Shown here in pieces: positions 1 through 8,571 of a stretch of DNA of 28,674 nt (its first letter is position 1; the number at the start of each line of letters is the position of its first letter). The position numbers and the translations under genes were made by a program. The notes beneath the pieces are model-generated. The model did no database searches and had not been told where the DNA came from. It saw only the letters and a program-made list of their open reading frames with translations. Source of the DNA: DATKQI01 sp035532755 (lineage in GTDB: Bacteria; Pseudomonadota; Alphaproteobacteria; Acetobacterales; Acetobacteraceae); the NCBI GenBank assembly GCA_035532755.1, contig DATKQI010000054.1, forward strand, positions 1-28,674, given 5' to 3'.

Positions 1-1
1 C

Positions 2-1045
2 TGGGGTTCGCGCGATGCGGCCTTCATCGAGATCAACCGCACCGTCCTGCAGCGACTGCCGGAGATCATCAACGGGCAGGGCAGCTTTGTCGCGGTGCCA
101 ATGCAGGGCTCCGGCACCTTCGCGGTGGAGGCGATGCTGACGAGTTTCGTGCCGGCCGGCGGCGGCGTTCTGCTCCTGGTCAACGGCGCATACGGCCATC
201 GGGCGAAGCGCATCCTCGATATCGCGGGCCGCAAGACCGTGGTGCACGAGACGGCGGAGGATACGCCGCCGGACCTGGAGGCGGTGGACCGCATCCTGAA
301 GAGCGATGCCAGCATCAGCCATGTCTTCGCCGTTCATTGCGAAACGACAAGCGGCATCCGCAACCCGATCGGCGAGATCGCCGCCATCGCGGAGCGCCAT
401 GGCAAGCGGCTGCTGATCGACGCGATGAGCGCCTTTGGCGCCCTTCCGCTCGATGCCGCGACGACCCGTTTCGATGCCGTTGCCGCATCCTCCAACAAGT
501 GCATCGAAGGCGTTCCGGGGCTCGGCTTCGTGATCTGCCGCCGCGCGGCATTGGCTGAAACCGGAGGCAATGCCACGACCCTCGTGCTCGATCTGCACGA
601 CCAGTGGCGGGCGATGGAGAAGACCGGGCAGTTTCGCTTCACGCCACCCATCCATGTGATCGTTGCGTTCCATCAGGCGCTGGCGGAGTTCGCGGCCGAA
701 GGCGGCGTGGCGGGGCGCGGCGGGCGCTATGCGGAAAACTGCCGAATCCTGATCGACGGGATGCGGTCGCTCGGCTTCCGCACGCTGCTGCCGGATGCGC
801 TGCAAGCGCCGATCATCGTGACGTTCCATATGCCGACGGACCCGAGGTTCGATTTCCAGCGCTTCTACGACGGCCTCAAGGACCGCGGCTACGTCATCTA
901 TCCCGGCAAGCTCACCGTTGCCGACTCCTTCCGCATCGGCTGCATCGGGCGGCTTCATCCGCATCATATGCACGGGGCACTCGCGGCGGTGCGGGATGTT
1001 CTGGAAGACATGGGCGTCGACCTTCCGATCGCCAAGGCGGCATAA
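2..1045 (+). CDS. phnW: 2-aminoethylphosphonate--pyruvate transaminase (5' end outside window)
   Basis: This PLP-dependent class V (fold type I) aminotransferase moves the amino group of 2-aminoethylphosphonate to pyruvate, giving phosphonoacetaldehyde and alanine in the cytoplasm. The frame is open from base 2 and begins with the PhnW-like WGSRDAAFIEINRTVL segment, so the true start is upstream. About 347 residues are visible against a usual 360-370, so roughly 20 are missing. Recognisable motifs are MQGSGTFAVEAML (cofactor phosphate site), HCETTSGIRNPI, LLIDAMSAFGALP with the PLP-ring Asp, and ASSNKCIEGVPGLGF, whose Lys (codon near 497-499) is the likely Schiff-base lysine. The first ATG in the visible frame, at 95, is internal to the conserved fold and not a credible start. 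phnA follows after 11 bases, implying one operon. Adjacent phnA and phnY make this assignment secure over generic class V transaminases. Confidence 0.95.
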   Translation, partial: WGSRDAAFIEINRTVLQRLPEIINGQGSFVAVPMQGSGTFAVEAMLTSFVPAGGGVLLLVNGAYGHRAKRILDIAGRKTVVHETAEDTPPDLEAVDRILKSDASISHVFAVHCETTSGIRNPIGEIAAIAERHGKRLLIDAMSAFGALPLDAATTRFDAVAASSNKCIEGVPGLGFVICRRAALAETGGNATTLVLDLHDQWRAMEKTGQFRFTPPIHVIVAFHQALAEFAAEGGVAGRGGRYAENCRILIDGMRSLGFRTLLPDALQAPIIVTFHMPTDPRFDFQRFYDGLKDRGYVIYPGKLTVADSFRIGCIGRLHPHHMHGALAAVRDVLEDMGVDLPIAKAA

Positions 1046-1056
1046 AGGACCATCCG

Positions 1057-2310
1057 ATGAACATGGCATTGCTCAAGGGGCGCGAGGTTTCGGTGAACGG
1101 GCGGAGCTATCGGGTTCCGCGCGCGCCCACGGTGGCGGTCTGCATCGACGGGTCGGAACCGGGCTATATCGAGGCGGCGATCGCCAAGGGTATCGCACCC
1201 AATCTCGATCGGCTGATGCACACCGGGGCGAACCTGCGTGCGCTGTCCGTGATTCCGAGTTTCACCAACCCGAACAACATCTCCATCATCACCGGCGCAC
1301 CGCCCGCGGTGCACGGCATCGCGGGCAATTATTTCTTCGATGCCGCGTCCGGCCAGGAAGTGATGATGAACGATGCCCGGTTCATGCGGGCCGACACGAT
1401 CATGAAGGCGTTTCACGATGCCGGCGCGAAGGTCGCTGTTGTGACAGCGAAGGACAAGCTGCGCACGCTGCTCGGCAAGGGGCTGGATATGCGCACGGGC
1501 CGCGCCATTGCCTTCTCTTCCGAGAAGGCCGACCACGCCAGCGTGGCCGAGCACGGGATTGGCGACGTTCTTTCCTTTGTCGGGATGAAGCTGCCGGAGG
1601 TGTACTCCGCCGAACTGTCCGAATTCGTGTTCGCGGCCGGCGTGAAGATTCTGGAACGCTTCCAGCCGGACCTGATGTACTTGTCCACCACGGACTACAT
1701 CCAGCACAAGGCCGCACCGGGATCGGACGTTGCCAACGCCTTCTACGCGATGATCGATCGCTACGTCGGCCTGCTGGATGCGGCGGGCTGCGTGCTCGCG
1801 CTGACGGCGGACCACGGCATGAACGACAAGCACCGGGCGGACGGCACGCCCGATGTGATCTATCTGCAGGACTGGTTCGATCACGCGCTGGGGCAGGGTG
1901 CGGCGCGGGTGATCCTGCCGATCACGGACCCGTACGTCGCCCATCACGGCGCGCTCGGGTCCTTTGCCACCGTCTATCTGCCGTCGGCCGTCGATGCCGA
2001 TGAAGTTCTCTCCGGTCTGCGCGGGATCGACGGCGTGGCGCTGGCCATCGGCCGCGATGAAGCCTGTCGCCGCTTCGAGCTGCCGCCGGACCGCATCGGC
2101 GATGTGGTGGTGATCTCGACCCGGCCAAAGGTGCTCGGCACCAGCCGCGCCCGCCACGACCTGTCGGGCCTCACCGAGCCGCTGCGTTCGCATGGCGGCC
2201 TTACCGAGCAGGACGTGCCGATGATCCTGAACCGCCCCGTGGACATTCCGCCGGGGCGCACGCTGCGCAATTTTGACATCTTCGATGTCGCCTTGAACCT
2301 CGTATCCTGA
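1057..2310 (+). CDS. phnA: Phosphonoacetate hydrolase
   Basis: This alkaline-phosphatase-superfamily zinc enzyme cleaves the C-P bond of phosphonoacetate to acetate and phosphate, the last step of the PhnW-PhnY-PhnA route. The product is 417 residues, normal for the family. Metal-ligand and nucleophile positions can be read: Asp31 (CIDGSEPGY), Thr70 (PSFTNPNN, the likely nucleophile), Asp213 and His217 (STTDYIQHK), Asp252-His253 (TADHGMND) and His379 (RSHGG). From memory of the Sinorhizobium meliloti PhnA site, these are the equivalent residues displaced by about two. ATG 1057 is chosen because AAGGAC lies 6-7 bases upstream; ATG 1063 is an alternative. The gene sits 11 bases after phnW and 10 before phnY. 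The frame is also open upstream inside phnW, but that part is antiphase shadow. Confidence 0.96.
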   Translation: MNMALLKGREVSVNGRSYRVPRAPTVAVCIDGSEPGYIEAAIAKGIAPNLDRLMHTGANLRALSVIPSFTNPNNISIITGAPPAVHGIAGNYFFDAASGQEVMMNDARFMRADTIMKAFHDAGAKVAVVTAKDKLRTLLGKGLDMRTGRAIAFSSEKADHASVAEHGIGDVLSFVGMKLPEVYSAELSEFVFAAGVKILERFQPDLMYLSTTDYIQHKAAPGSDVANAFYAMIDRYVGLLDAAGCVLALTADHGMNDKHRADGTPDVIYLQDWFDHALGQGAARVILPITDPYVAHHGALGSFATVYLPSAVDADEVLSGLRGIDGVALAIGRDEACRRFELPPDRIGDVVVISTRPKVLGTSRARHDLSGLTEPLRSHGGLTEQDVPMILNRPVDIPPGRTLRNFDIFDVALNLVS

Positions 2311-2320
2311 GCGATCCATC

Positions 2321-3772
2321 ATGAACGCACCGATTGAACCCCCCATCCGCCGTGAAACAATGCGTCTGGCCGGCACGCCGGTGACCACGGATGCGGTGAT
2401 CGAGGTCCGCAATCCATATACCGGTGCGATGGTCGGCACGGTGCCGGCGGGCCGGCCGGAACATGTGCGCACGGCCTTCGCCAAGGCAAGAGTGTTCAAA
2501 TCGAAACTCAGCCGGTTCGAGCGCCAGCGCATCCTGCTGAATACGGCCGATGCGCTGGCCTCCCGCAAGGAGCAGATCGCCCATCTGATCACCGCGGAAT
2601 CCGGCCTCTGCCTCAAGGATTCCTTTTACGAGGTCGGCCGCGCCTGCGACGTGTTTTCGCTCGCCGGGCAGCTCTCGATCAAGGACGATGGCGAGATCTT
2701 CTCCTGCGATGTCACGCATCACGGCAAGGCGCGCAAGATCTATACGACGCGCGTGCCGCTGCTCGGCGTCATCTCCGCCATCACGCCTTTCAACCATCCG
2801 CTGAACATGGTGGCGCACAAGCTCGCACCGGCGATCGCCACCAACAACCGGGTCGTGCTGAAGCCGACCGAGCTGACGCCTCTCACCGCGCTGCTGCTGG
2901 CGGATATTCTTTACGAAGCAGGGCTTCCGCCGGAGATGCTGTCCGTCGTCACCGGAAATCCGGCGACGATGGGCGATGCGATGATCACCGATCCGGATGC
3001 GGACCTTGTCACTTTCACCGGCTCGGTCCGCGTCGGCAAATATATCGCCGACAAGGCCGGCTATCGTCGCCTCATCCTGGAACTCGGCGGCAACGACCCG
3101 CTGATCGTGATGGGGGATGCGGACCTGGACAAGGCCGCGGAGCTGGCCGTGCAGGGCGCGACCAAGAACTCCGGCCAGCGCTGCACGGCGGTGAAGCGGA
3201 TACTGGCGGTGGAGAGCATTGCCGATGCGTTTGCCGAAAAGGTTCTGGCAAAGGCAAGGATGCTGAAAGCGGGTGACCCGATGAATCCGCAGACCGATAT
3301 CGGCACGGTGATCAACGAGCGTTCGGCCATACTGTTCGAGGGCCGGGTGAATGACGCCGTGGCGCGGGGCGCGAAACTGCTGCACGGCAACGACCGGCGT
3401 GGTGCTGTGTATCCACCCACGGTTGTGGACCATGTTCCGTACGACTGCGCACTGGTGCGGGAGGAGACTTTCGGGCCGGTGATCCCGATCATCCGCTGCC
3501 CGGACGATATCGACGCCATCATCCGGATATCGAATTCCACGGCCTATGGCCTGTCTTCCGGCGTGTGCACGAACCGGCTCGACGCGATCACGCGCTTCGT
3601 GAACGAGCTTGAGGTGGGCACCGTGAATATCTGGGAGGTTCCCGGATACCGCACCGAGATGTCTCCGTTCGGCGGGATCAAGGATTCCGGCCTGGGCTAC
3701 AAGGAGGGCGTGATCGAAACGATGAAAGGCTACACCAACGTCCGGACGTACTCGCTGCCCTGGCCGACCTGA
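2321..3772 (+). CDS. phnY: Phosphonoacetaldehyde dehydrogenase (NAD-dependent ALDH family)
   Basis: The product oxidises phosphonoacetaldehyde, made by PhnW (and probably by PbfA), to phosphonoacetate for PhnA. It is a 483-residue aldehyde dehydrogenase with the full fold. TPFNHPLNMVAHK (about 155-167) contains the oxyanion Asn158 and His159, FTGSVRVGK (232-240) belongs to the NAD-binding region, and ELGGND starts at the general base Glu254. NSGQRCTAVKR carries the catalytic Cys288, preceded by Arg287; an Arg next to the Cys is a phosphonate-recognition feature of PhnY. The C-terminal EETFGPVIPI and GGIKDSGLGYKEGV motifs are intact. The start at 2321 is 10 bases after the phnA stop. Without its neighbours this would be called only a generic ALDH; between phnA and phnSTUV the PhnY call is strong. 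Confidence 0.94.
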   Translation: MNAPIEPPIRRETMRLAGTPVTTDAVIEVRNPYTGAMVGTVPAGRPEHVRTAFAKARVFKSKLSRFERQRILLNTADALASRKEQIAHLITAESGLCLKDSFYEVGRACDVFSLAGQLSIKDDGEIFSCDVTHHGKARKIYTTRVPLLGVISAITPFNHPLNMVAHKLAPAIATNNRVVLKPTELTPLTALLLADILYEAGLPPEMLSVVTGNPATMGDAMITDPDADLVTFTGSVRVGKYIADKAGYRRLILELGGNDPLIVMGDADLDKAAELAVQGATKNSGQRCTAVKRILAVESIADAFAEKVLAKARMLKAGDPMNPQTDIGTVINERSAILFEGRVNDAVARGAKLLHGNDRRGAVYPPTVVDHVPYDCALVREETFGPVIPIIRCPDDIDAIIRISNSTAYGLSSGVCTNRLDAITRFVNELEVGTVNIWEVPGYRTEMSPFGGIKDSGLGYKEGVIETMKGYTNVRTYSLPWPT

Positions 3773-3789
3773 CCCGGCCGCGGCCGGGT
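3772..3789. terminator. Perfect GC palindrome after phnY, possible weak terminator
   Basis: ACCCGGCCGCGGCCGGGT is an 18-base perfect inverted repeat beginning at the last base of the phnY stop codon. It could form a very stable hairpin between the phnWAY unit and the phnS promoter. No T-run follows, so intrinsic termination is uncertain; it may only protect the 3' end of the transcript. Confidence 0.35.
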
Positions 3790-3834
3790 GCGGGGGCGGA
3801 TGCGCAACGATCCTGATGACGTGTTCGTTATATT

Positions 3835-3874
3835 GGTTTTTCGAAACGACAAACCGCGCTGAAAGACGTATGAT
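3835..3874 (+). promoter_or_regulatory. Predicted phnS promoter with overlapping inverted repeat
   Basis: An AT-rich patch precedes phnS. A -10 like TATGAT (3869-3874) lies 17 bases after ACGACA (3846-3851, 4 of 6 matches to TTGACA), placing the transcript start near 3881, about 30 bases before the ATG. The inverted repeat GGTTT (3835-3839) / AAACC (3851-3855), with an inner TTTCGAAA palindrome (3839-3846), overlaps the -35 box, as an operator would. This suggests that the importer unit is transcribed separately from phnWAY. The regulator is not identified. Confidence 0.5.
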
Positions 3875-3911
3875 AGAGAACTGATGCGACCCCACGAGGA
3901 GGAGTGACCAG

Positions 3912-4940
3912 ATGCGAACGAAGCCCATGATCGTTGCCGGTATCTTCATGGCATTGACGGCGGTGCCCGCGCTTGCGGGTTCCGGCGTCGTCACGATCTA
4001 CAGCGCGGATGGCCTGCACGACGGCAAGCCAAACTGGTACCAGACCGAGTTCGATGCCTTCACGAAAAAGACCGGCATCAAGGTTCAGTATGTGGAGGCC
4101 GGTTCCGGCGTGGTGGTGGATCGCGTGGCGATGGAGAAGGCCAACCCGCAGGCGGATGTGCTGGTCACGCTGCCGCCCTTCATCCAGAAGGCCGAGGCCG
4201 ACGGCCTGCTGCAGCCCTACGCCCCGCGGGCCGCCGCCCATATTCCGGCGATCTCGAAAGACCCGAAGGGCGAATACTATGCGATGGTCAACGACTATCT
4301 GAACTTCATCTACGATGCGTCGGCACTGAAGACCGCGCCGAAAACCTTCGAGGATCTGCTGAAGCCGAGCTTCAAGAACAAGATCCAGTATTCCACCCCC
4401 GGCCAGGCCGGAGACGGCACCGCGGTGATGCTGCAGGCTTTCCATGCCTTCGGCGGCAGGAACGCCGGTTTCGCCTATCTGAAGAAGCTGCAGGCGAACA
4501 ACCTCGGCCCGTCCTCCTCCACCGGCAAGCTGACGGCGATGGTGAACAAGGGCGAGCTGTATGTCGCGAACGGCGATATCCAGATGAACATCGCCCAGAT
4601 GGCGGATAACCCGAACATCCGCGTCTTCTGGCCCGAAGGGAAGGACGGCACGCGTTCCACCTTCGCGCTGCCCTACGTCATCGCGCTGGTGCATGGCGCG
4701 CCGCATGCCGCCAACGGCCGCAAGCTGATCGACTTCCTGCTGAGCCGGCGGGCGCAGACGCAGATCAGCTCGATCGCCCAGGGGCTGCCGGTGCGCGACG
4801 ACGTGCATCCGACCGACAAGTACTACGCGCAACTGCATAAGATGATGCAGGGCGTGACCATCTGGTCCCCGGACTGGACCAAGGTGGTGGCGGACTTGCA
4901 GGCTGACGTCGCGCGCTGGCATCACGTGACCGGAAGCTGA
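3912..4940 (+). CDS. phnS: 2-aminoethylphosphonate ABC transporter, periplasmic substrate-binding protein
   Basis: This is the periplasmic receptor that captures 2-AEP and delivers it to PhnTUV. It has 342 residues with a Sec signal peptide: Arg/Lys near the N-terminus, a hydrophobic core and a probable cut after AVPALA (about residue 22). The mature part has the iron/phosphonate SBP fold (VVTIYSADG, WYQTEFDAFTKKTGIKVQYVEAGSGVVVDRV, NPQADVLVTLPPF). A strong GAGGAGGAG ribosome site (3896-3904) lies 7 bases before the ATG. The TGA overlaps the ATG of the ATPase gene (TGATG at 4938-4942), indicating translational coupling. Fe3+ SBPs look similar, but the order SBP-ATPase-permease-permease beside phnWAY points to the PhnS type. 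Confidence 0.88.
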   Translation: MRTKPMIVAGIFMALTAVPALAGSGVVTIYSADGLHDGKPNWYQTEFDAFTKKTGIKVQYVEAGSGVVVDRVAMEKANPQADVLVTLPPFIQKAEADGLLQPYAPRAAAHIPAISKDPKGEYYAMVNDYLNFIYDASALKTAPKTFEDLLKPSFKNKIQYSTPGQAGDGTAVMLQAFHAFGGRNAGFAYLKKLQANNLGPSSSTGKLTAMVNKGELYVANGDIQMNIAQMADNPNIRVFWPEGKDGTRSTFALPYVIALVHGAPHAANGRKLIDFLLSRRAQTQISSIAQGLPVRDDVHPTDKYYAQLHKMMQGVTIWSPDWTKVVADLQADVARWHHVTGS

Positions 4941-6139
4941 TGGCACCCGACGCAGTGATCGACCGGGAGCAGACGGCCGCCTGGGCCGCTGCCCCGGTTC
5001 TGCCCGGCCCGGTCGCCGGCCAGGCTTCACCCGGCGCTGTCCCTTCCAACCATGGGGGCGGCATAACGCTGGAGGACGTAACGGTGTCCTACAAGGGCAT
5101 CACCGTCCTCGAAAGGCTGAGCCTGGATGTGCGCCCCGGCGAGATCATGGCGATCATCGGGCCCTCCGGTTCGGGAAAGACGACGGCGCTGCGGGCGGTG
5201 GCGGGCTTTGTCCGCCCCACCAGCGGGCGCATCCGCATCGGCGAGCGCGACGTGACGGACCTGCCGCCCGCGGTGCGGGATATCGGCATGGTGGTGCAGA
5301 ACTACGCATTGTTCCCGCATATGCGGGTGGACGAGAACGTCGCCTTCGGGCTGCGGGCACGCCGCGAGGCGAACGAGGCGGTGCGCGCGCAGGTGGCCGC
5401 GTGCCTGCGCATGGTCGGCATGGAGGGCTATGCGCGCCGCTACCCGCGGGAGCTGTCGGGCGGGCAGCAGCAGCGCATCGCCATCGCCCGCGCGCTTGCC
5501 ATCCGCCCGCGCGTGCTGCTGCTGGATGAACCGCTGTCGGCGCTGGACGCGCAGATCCGCCGGTCGATGCTCGACGAGCTCGCCCGGCTGCACCGGGATC
5601 TGCCGTCGCTGACGGTGCTGTACGTGACGCATGACCAGACCGAGGCGCTGACGCTCGCGGACCGCATCGCCATCATGCGCGGCGGCCGGCTGATCGCATT
5701 CGGCGAATCGCAGGCCATCTATCGTGCACCGCCGAACCGGTTCGCCGCCGAGTTCCTTGGCCATGCCAATCTCCTGCCGGTCACGCTGGAGGCGCCGGAT
5801 GCCGAACATGGCCTGGCGCGCGCGCGCTTCGGCGCGTCCACGCTGCTGGCGGCATCGCCGCACGGCCTGCTTCCCGGGCAGGGCTGCCTGCTGTGCATCC
5901 GCCAGCATGACATCACCCTCCGCCCCGCGGAGGGGCCGGCAAACACCCTTGCGGGAATTGTGCGGGCGGTGCGGTGGCAAGGCGATCTGCACAGCATCCT
6001 GCTCGATGTCGAAGGCTGCCAACTGCGGCTGAGCTGCACCCCGCTGCGCGAACCTCCGGCCGTGGGCGCGGTGGCGCAGGTGCATTTCGCCGCCGCCGAT
6101 GCATCGCTGATCCCGGAGGAGGCGGCAGGCAATGGCTAG
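4940..6139 (+). CDS. phnT: 2-aminoethylphosphonate ABC transporter, ATP-binding protein
   Basis: This is the cytoplasmic ATPase of the 2-AEP importer, 399 residues. Walker A GPSGSGKT is at 74-81, the Q-loop is near VVQNYALFPHM (118-128), the signature LSGGQQQ is at 172-178, Walker B VLLLDEP is at 192-198 and the switch His (VTHDQ) is near 231. A C-terminal TOBE-like domain (about 290-395, with CIRQHDITLRP) resembles PotA/FbpC-type ATPases. The N-terminal 40 residues are Ala/Pro-rich with no recognised motif, so a later start is conceivable; the TGATG overlap with phnS supports 4940. The end overlaps phnU by 8 bases. Confidence 0.9.
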   Translation: MAPDAVIDREQTAAWAAAPVLPGPVAGQASPGAVPSNHGGGITLEDVTVSYKGITVLERLSLDVRPGEIMAIIGPSGSGKTTALRAVAGFVRPTSGRIRIGERDVTDLPPAVRDIGMVVQNYALFPHMRVDENVAFGLRARREANEAVRAQVAACLRMVGMEGYARRYPRELSGGQQQRIAIARALAIRPRVLLLDEPLSALDAQIRRSMLDELARLHRDLPSLTVLYVTHDQTEALTLADRIAIMRGGRLIAFGESQAIYRAPPNRFAAEFLGHANLLPVTLEAPDAEHGLARARFGASTLLAASPHGLLPGQGCLLCIRQHDITLRPAEGPANTLAGIVRAVRWQGDLHSILLDVEGCQLRLSCTPLREPPAVGAVAQVHFAAADASLIPEEAAGNG

Positions 6140-7007
6140 CGTGTCGGTGCCCATGGGCCAGCGCATCCGGTTCGACATGCGCAACGTCTGGATCGCCCCG
6201 CCCCTGCTGATCCTCGCGGTGCTGTTCTTCTATCCGCTGAGCCTGATCGCGGGCGTATCCCTTGCCGGCGGCGGCCATTCGATCTCCCTGTCGCATTACA
6301 CGGCCGTGCTCGGGTCGGCGCTGTTCCGCAATGCGCTGCTCCATACGATCGGCATCGCGCTCGCTTCCAGCGCGGGGTGCCTCGCACTGGGGTTCACCCT
6401 GTCTCTCATCCTGTCGTTCGTGCCGTTCCCCGGCGCGCGCATCCTGGCGCGGCTGATCGACACGTTCATCGCCCTGCCCACGTTTCTTGTCGCTCTCGCC
6501 TTCACGTTCATCTACGGCTCGGCGGGCGTGCTGAACGAATCCCTGATGCGCCTGCTGCATCTTCCGCTCGCGCCCGTGGATTTCCTGTATTCGCCATGGG
6601 GCGTCATCCTCGCGGAAGTCACGGTCTACACCCCGTTCGTGATGCGCCCGCTGCTCGCGGCGTTCTCGCTGATCGAACAGGCCCAGATCGAGGTGGCGTG
6701 CGGCCTCGGGGCCGGGCCGTTCCGCGTGATCCGCCAGATCATCCTTCCGGCCGCGATCCCCGCGCTGCTGGCCGGCGGCAGCCTGTGCCTGCTGCTGACG
6801 GTGAATGAATTCGGCATCGTGCTGTTCATCGGCGCCAAGGGTGTGATTACCTTGCCGCTGCTGGTCTACGACAAGGCGATCCAGGAGTTCGATTATCCCA
6901 CGGCCTGCGTCATCGCCGTGGTCAACGTCGCGCTGTCGCTGAGCCTTTATTCCCTGTATCGCATGATCATGAGCCGGTTCGGAGGGGCACGTGCTGGTCT
7001 GGTCTAG
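6132..7007 (+). CDS. phnU: 2-aminoethylphosphonate ABC transporter, permease
   Basis: This is one of two inner-membrane permeases of the importer, 291 residues with about six hydrophobic segments, starting at IAPPLLILAVLFFYPL. The conserved coupling (EAA) loop reads EVACGLGAGPFRVIRQIILP, contacting the ATPase. GGAGGAGG near 6116-6123 is the ribosome site for ATG 6132, which lies inside the end of phnT (8-base overlap). The gene is followed by phnV with a 17-base overlap. Such overlaps indicate tight stoichiometric expression. The U/V order follows the typical phnSTUV arrangement. Confidence 0.88.
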   Translation: MASVSVPMGQRIRFDMRNVWIAPPLLILAVLFFYPLSLIAGVSLAGGGHSISLSHYTAVLGSALFRNALLHTIGIALASSAGCLALGFTLSLILSFVPFPGARILARLIDTFIALPTFLVALAFTFIYGSAGVLNESLMRLLHLPLAPVDFLYSPWGVILAEVTVYTPFVMRPLLAAFSLIEQAQIEVACGLGAGPFRVIRQIILPAAIPALLAGGSLCLLLTVNEFGIVLFIGAKGVITLPLLVYDKAIQEFDYPTACVIAVVNVALSLSLYSLYRMIMSRFGGARAGLV

Positions 7008-7788
7008 GCTGGGCCGCGGGGCCACGTGGGCATTGCTCGCGCTTCTGGCCGGGGTGGTCTATGGCCTGCCCGCCGCGATGATCGCGCTGGCGAGCTTCAG
7101 CGGGCAGTGGAACGGCGTGCTGCCGAGCCACCTGACGTTTGTTCATTATATTCACGCCGTGGAAGGCAATTCCGGCAGCCAGCTGCGGGTGAGCATCGTC
7201 ACGGGCATGCTGGCCAGCGCGGCCGCGCTGGCCAGTGGAAGCTGGGCCGCGCTCGCGCTGCGCGGCATGCTGCCCTTGCCGCGGCGAATGCTGGACATTC
7301 TGTTCTTCATCCCGAGCGCGGTACCTTCGGTGTCTGTCGGCCTCGGCCTGCTTGTCGCGTTCAGCCACCCGCCGGTGCTGCTGAACGGCACCATCGCCAT
7401 CGTGCTGATCGCGCATTTCGTGCTGATCTCCGCGTTCACCTACGTGAACGTATCGGCGGGGCTCGCGCGCCTGCCGCCGGAATATGAGCAGATCGCCGAA
7501 AGCCTCGGGGCGTGGCCGGGCTACCGGCTTCGCCGCGTCACGCTGCCGCTGATCACCCCCTATCTGATCGCTGCCTTCAGCCTGAGTTTCGCGCTTTCCA
7601 TGGGTGAGCTGGGGGCCACGGTGATGGTCTATCCCCCCGGCTGGATGACCATGCCGGTGGGGATCTTCGCGCTGACGGATCGGGGCGAGATCTTCAGCGC
7701 GGCGGCCCTGACCATGCTGCTCGCCGCGACGACACTGGCGGTTCTGGTGGCGCTGTCGCAGATTCCGGCCAAAGCCTCGGCGCGCTGA
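6991..7788 (+). CDS. phnV: 2-aminoethylphosphonate ABC transporter, permease
   Basis: This is the second inner-membrane permease, 265 residues with about six membrane segments. Its coupling loop is EQIAESLGAWPGYRLRRVTLP, followed by LSFALSMGELGATVMVYPP, as in PhnV/PotC-type permeases. The start is a GTG at 6991, with GGAGGGG just upstream inside phnU (17-base overlap); the resulting N-terminus (MLVWSRLGRGATWALLALLAGVVYGLP) leads directly into the first membrane helix. The phosphoesterase gene follows after two bases, so it probably belongs to the same mRNA. Confidence 0.87.
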   Translation: MLVWSRLGRGATWALLALLAGVVYGLPAAMIALASFSGQWNGVLPSHLTFVHYIHAVEGNSGSQLRVSIVTGMLASAAALASGSWAALALRGMLPLPRRMLDILFFIPSAVPSVSVGLGLLVAFSHPPVLLNGTIAIVLIAHFVLISAFTYVNVSAGLARLPPEYEQIAESLGAWPGYRLRRVTLPLITPYLIAAFSLSFALSMGELGATVMVYPPGWMTMPVGIFALTDRGEIFSAAALTMLLAATTLAVLVALSQIPAKASAR

Positions 7789-7790
7789 AG

Positions 7791-8543
7791 GTGAAAGCCG
7801 CCGTCCTTTCCGACATCCATGGCAACCTGCCGGCGCTGGAGGCGGTGCTGCGATATGTCGGCCCACTGAAGGTGGATACGCTCGTCAATCTTGGCGATTG
7901 CATCTCCGGCCCGCTCTGGCCCGCCGAAACCTGCGCGCTGCTGCAATCGCTGCCGATGCGCACCGTTCGCGGCAACCACGACCGGGCCGTGGGGCAGGCG
8001 GAAAGCAGCCCGCCGGGCGCTTCCGACAGGTTCGCATGGGAACGGACGGCGCGGGAGCAGCACCGCTGGCTGGCAGCACTTCCGTTCGAGCTGGAGCTTG
8101 CATTGCCGGGCGGCGCCGCCCGGTGCTTCCACGCGAACCCGCTCGACGACGAGGCATACCTGATCGACGAAGTGGCCGACGGCAGGCTGCGGCTTGCGGA
8201 CACGGCGCGGATCTCGGCCCGGCTCGGGCCTGTGCAGCACCCGGTCATCCTGTGCGGCCACAGCCACCAGCCGCGCGTGGTGCGGTTGCCGGAAGGGGCC
8301 ATCATCGTCAACCCCGGCAGCGTCGGCTGCCCGGCCTATGCCGATGCCGGCCCGCCGCCGCACATGTCTGAAACAGGGGCGCCGCACGCGCGCTTCGCCC
8401 TCGTCACGGCGGATGCCGGGGGCATCGGCGTCGAACTGGTCGCTGTCGCATACGATTGGGATGCCGCGGCCGCCGCCGCGACGCGCAACGGCCGGCCGGA
8501 CTGGGCACATGCCCTGCGCACCGGCCGCGCCATGCCCGAATGA
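7791..8543 (+). CDS. Calcineurin-like metallophosphoesterase of the importer operon
   Basis: This is a dinuclear-metal phosphoesterase of the YfcE/MJ0936 type, 250 residues. All family motifs are present: LSDIHGN (Asp8, His10), NLGDCISGP (Asp36), VRGNHDR (Asn62, His63), FHANP (His113) and CGHSHQP (His156, His158), ending with IVNPGSVGCP. No signal peptide is seen, so it should act in the cytoplasm. It starts with GTG two bases after phnV, the last gene of the phnSTUV unit, which links it to phosphonate use. It may cleave phosphodiester-like phosphonate monoesters imported with 2-AEP, but this is inference; the fold alone does not give a substrate. A run of TGAGGCCG and CGGCC repeats lies after the stop, without a clear terminator. 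Confidence 0.85.
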   Translation: MKAAVLSDIHGNLPALEAVLRYVGPLKVDTLVNLGDCISGPLWPAETCALLQSLPMRTVRGNHDRAVGQAESSPPGASDRFAWERTAREQHRWLAALPFELELALPGGAARCFHANPLDDEAYLIDEVADGRLRLADTARISARLGPVQHPVILCGHSHQPRVVRLPEGAIIVNPGSVGCPAYADAGPPPHMSETGAPHARFALVTADAGGIGVELVAVAYDWDAAAAAATRNGRPDWAHALRTGRAMPE

Positions 8544-8571
8544 GGCCGCCCGGCGCGCCCCGGCCGCAGGA

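Noticed and set aside
2201..3994. A minus-strand open frame of about 597 codons opposite phnY, and another at 964-2616 opposite phnA.
   Set aside because: Both are shadows of well-supported plus-strand enzymes and their products have no recognisable motifs.
8544..8571. GGCCG/CGGCC repeat between the phosphoesterase and pbfA stops as a terminator.
   Set aside because: The stem is only five pairs with a 12-base loop and there is no T-run.
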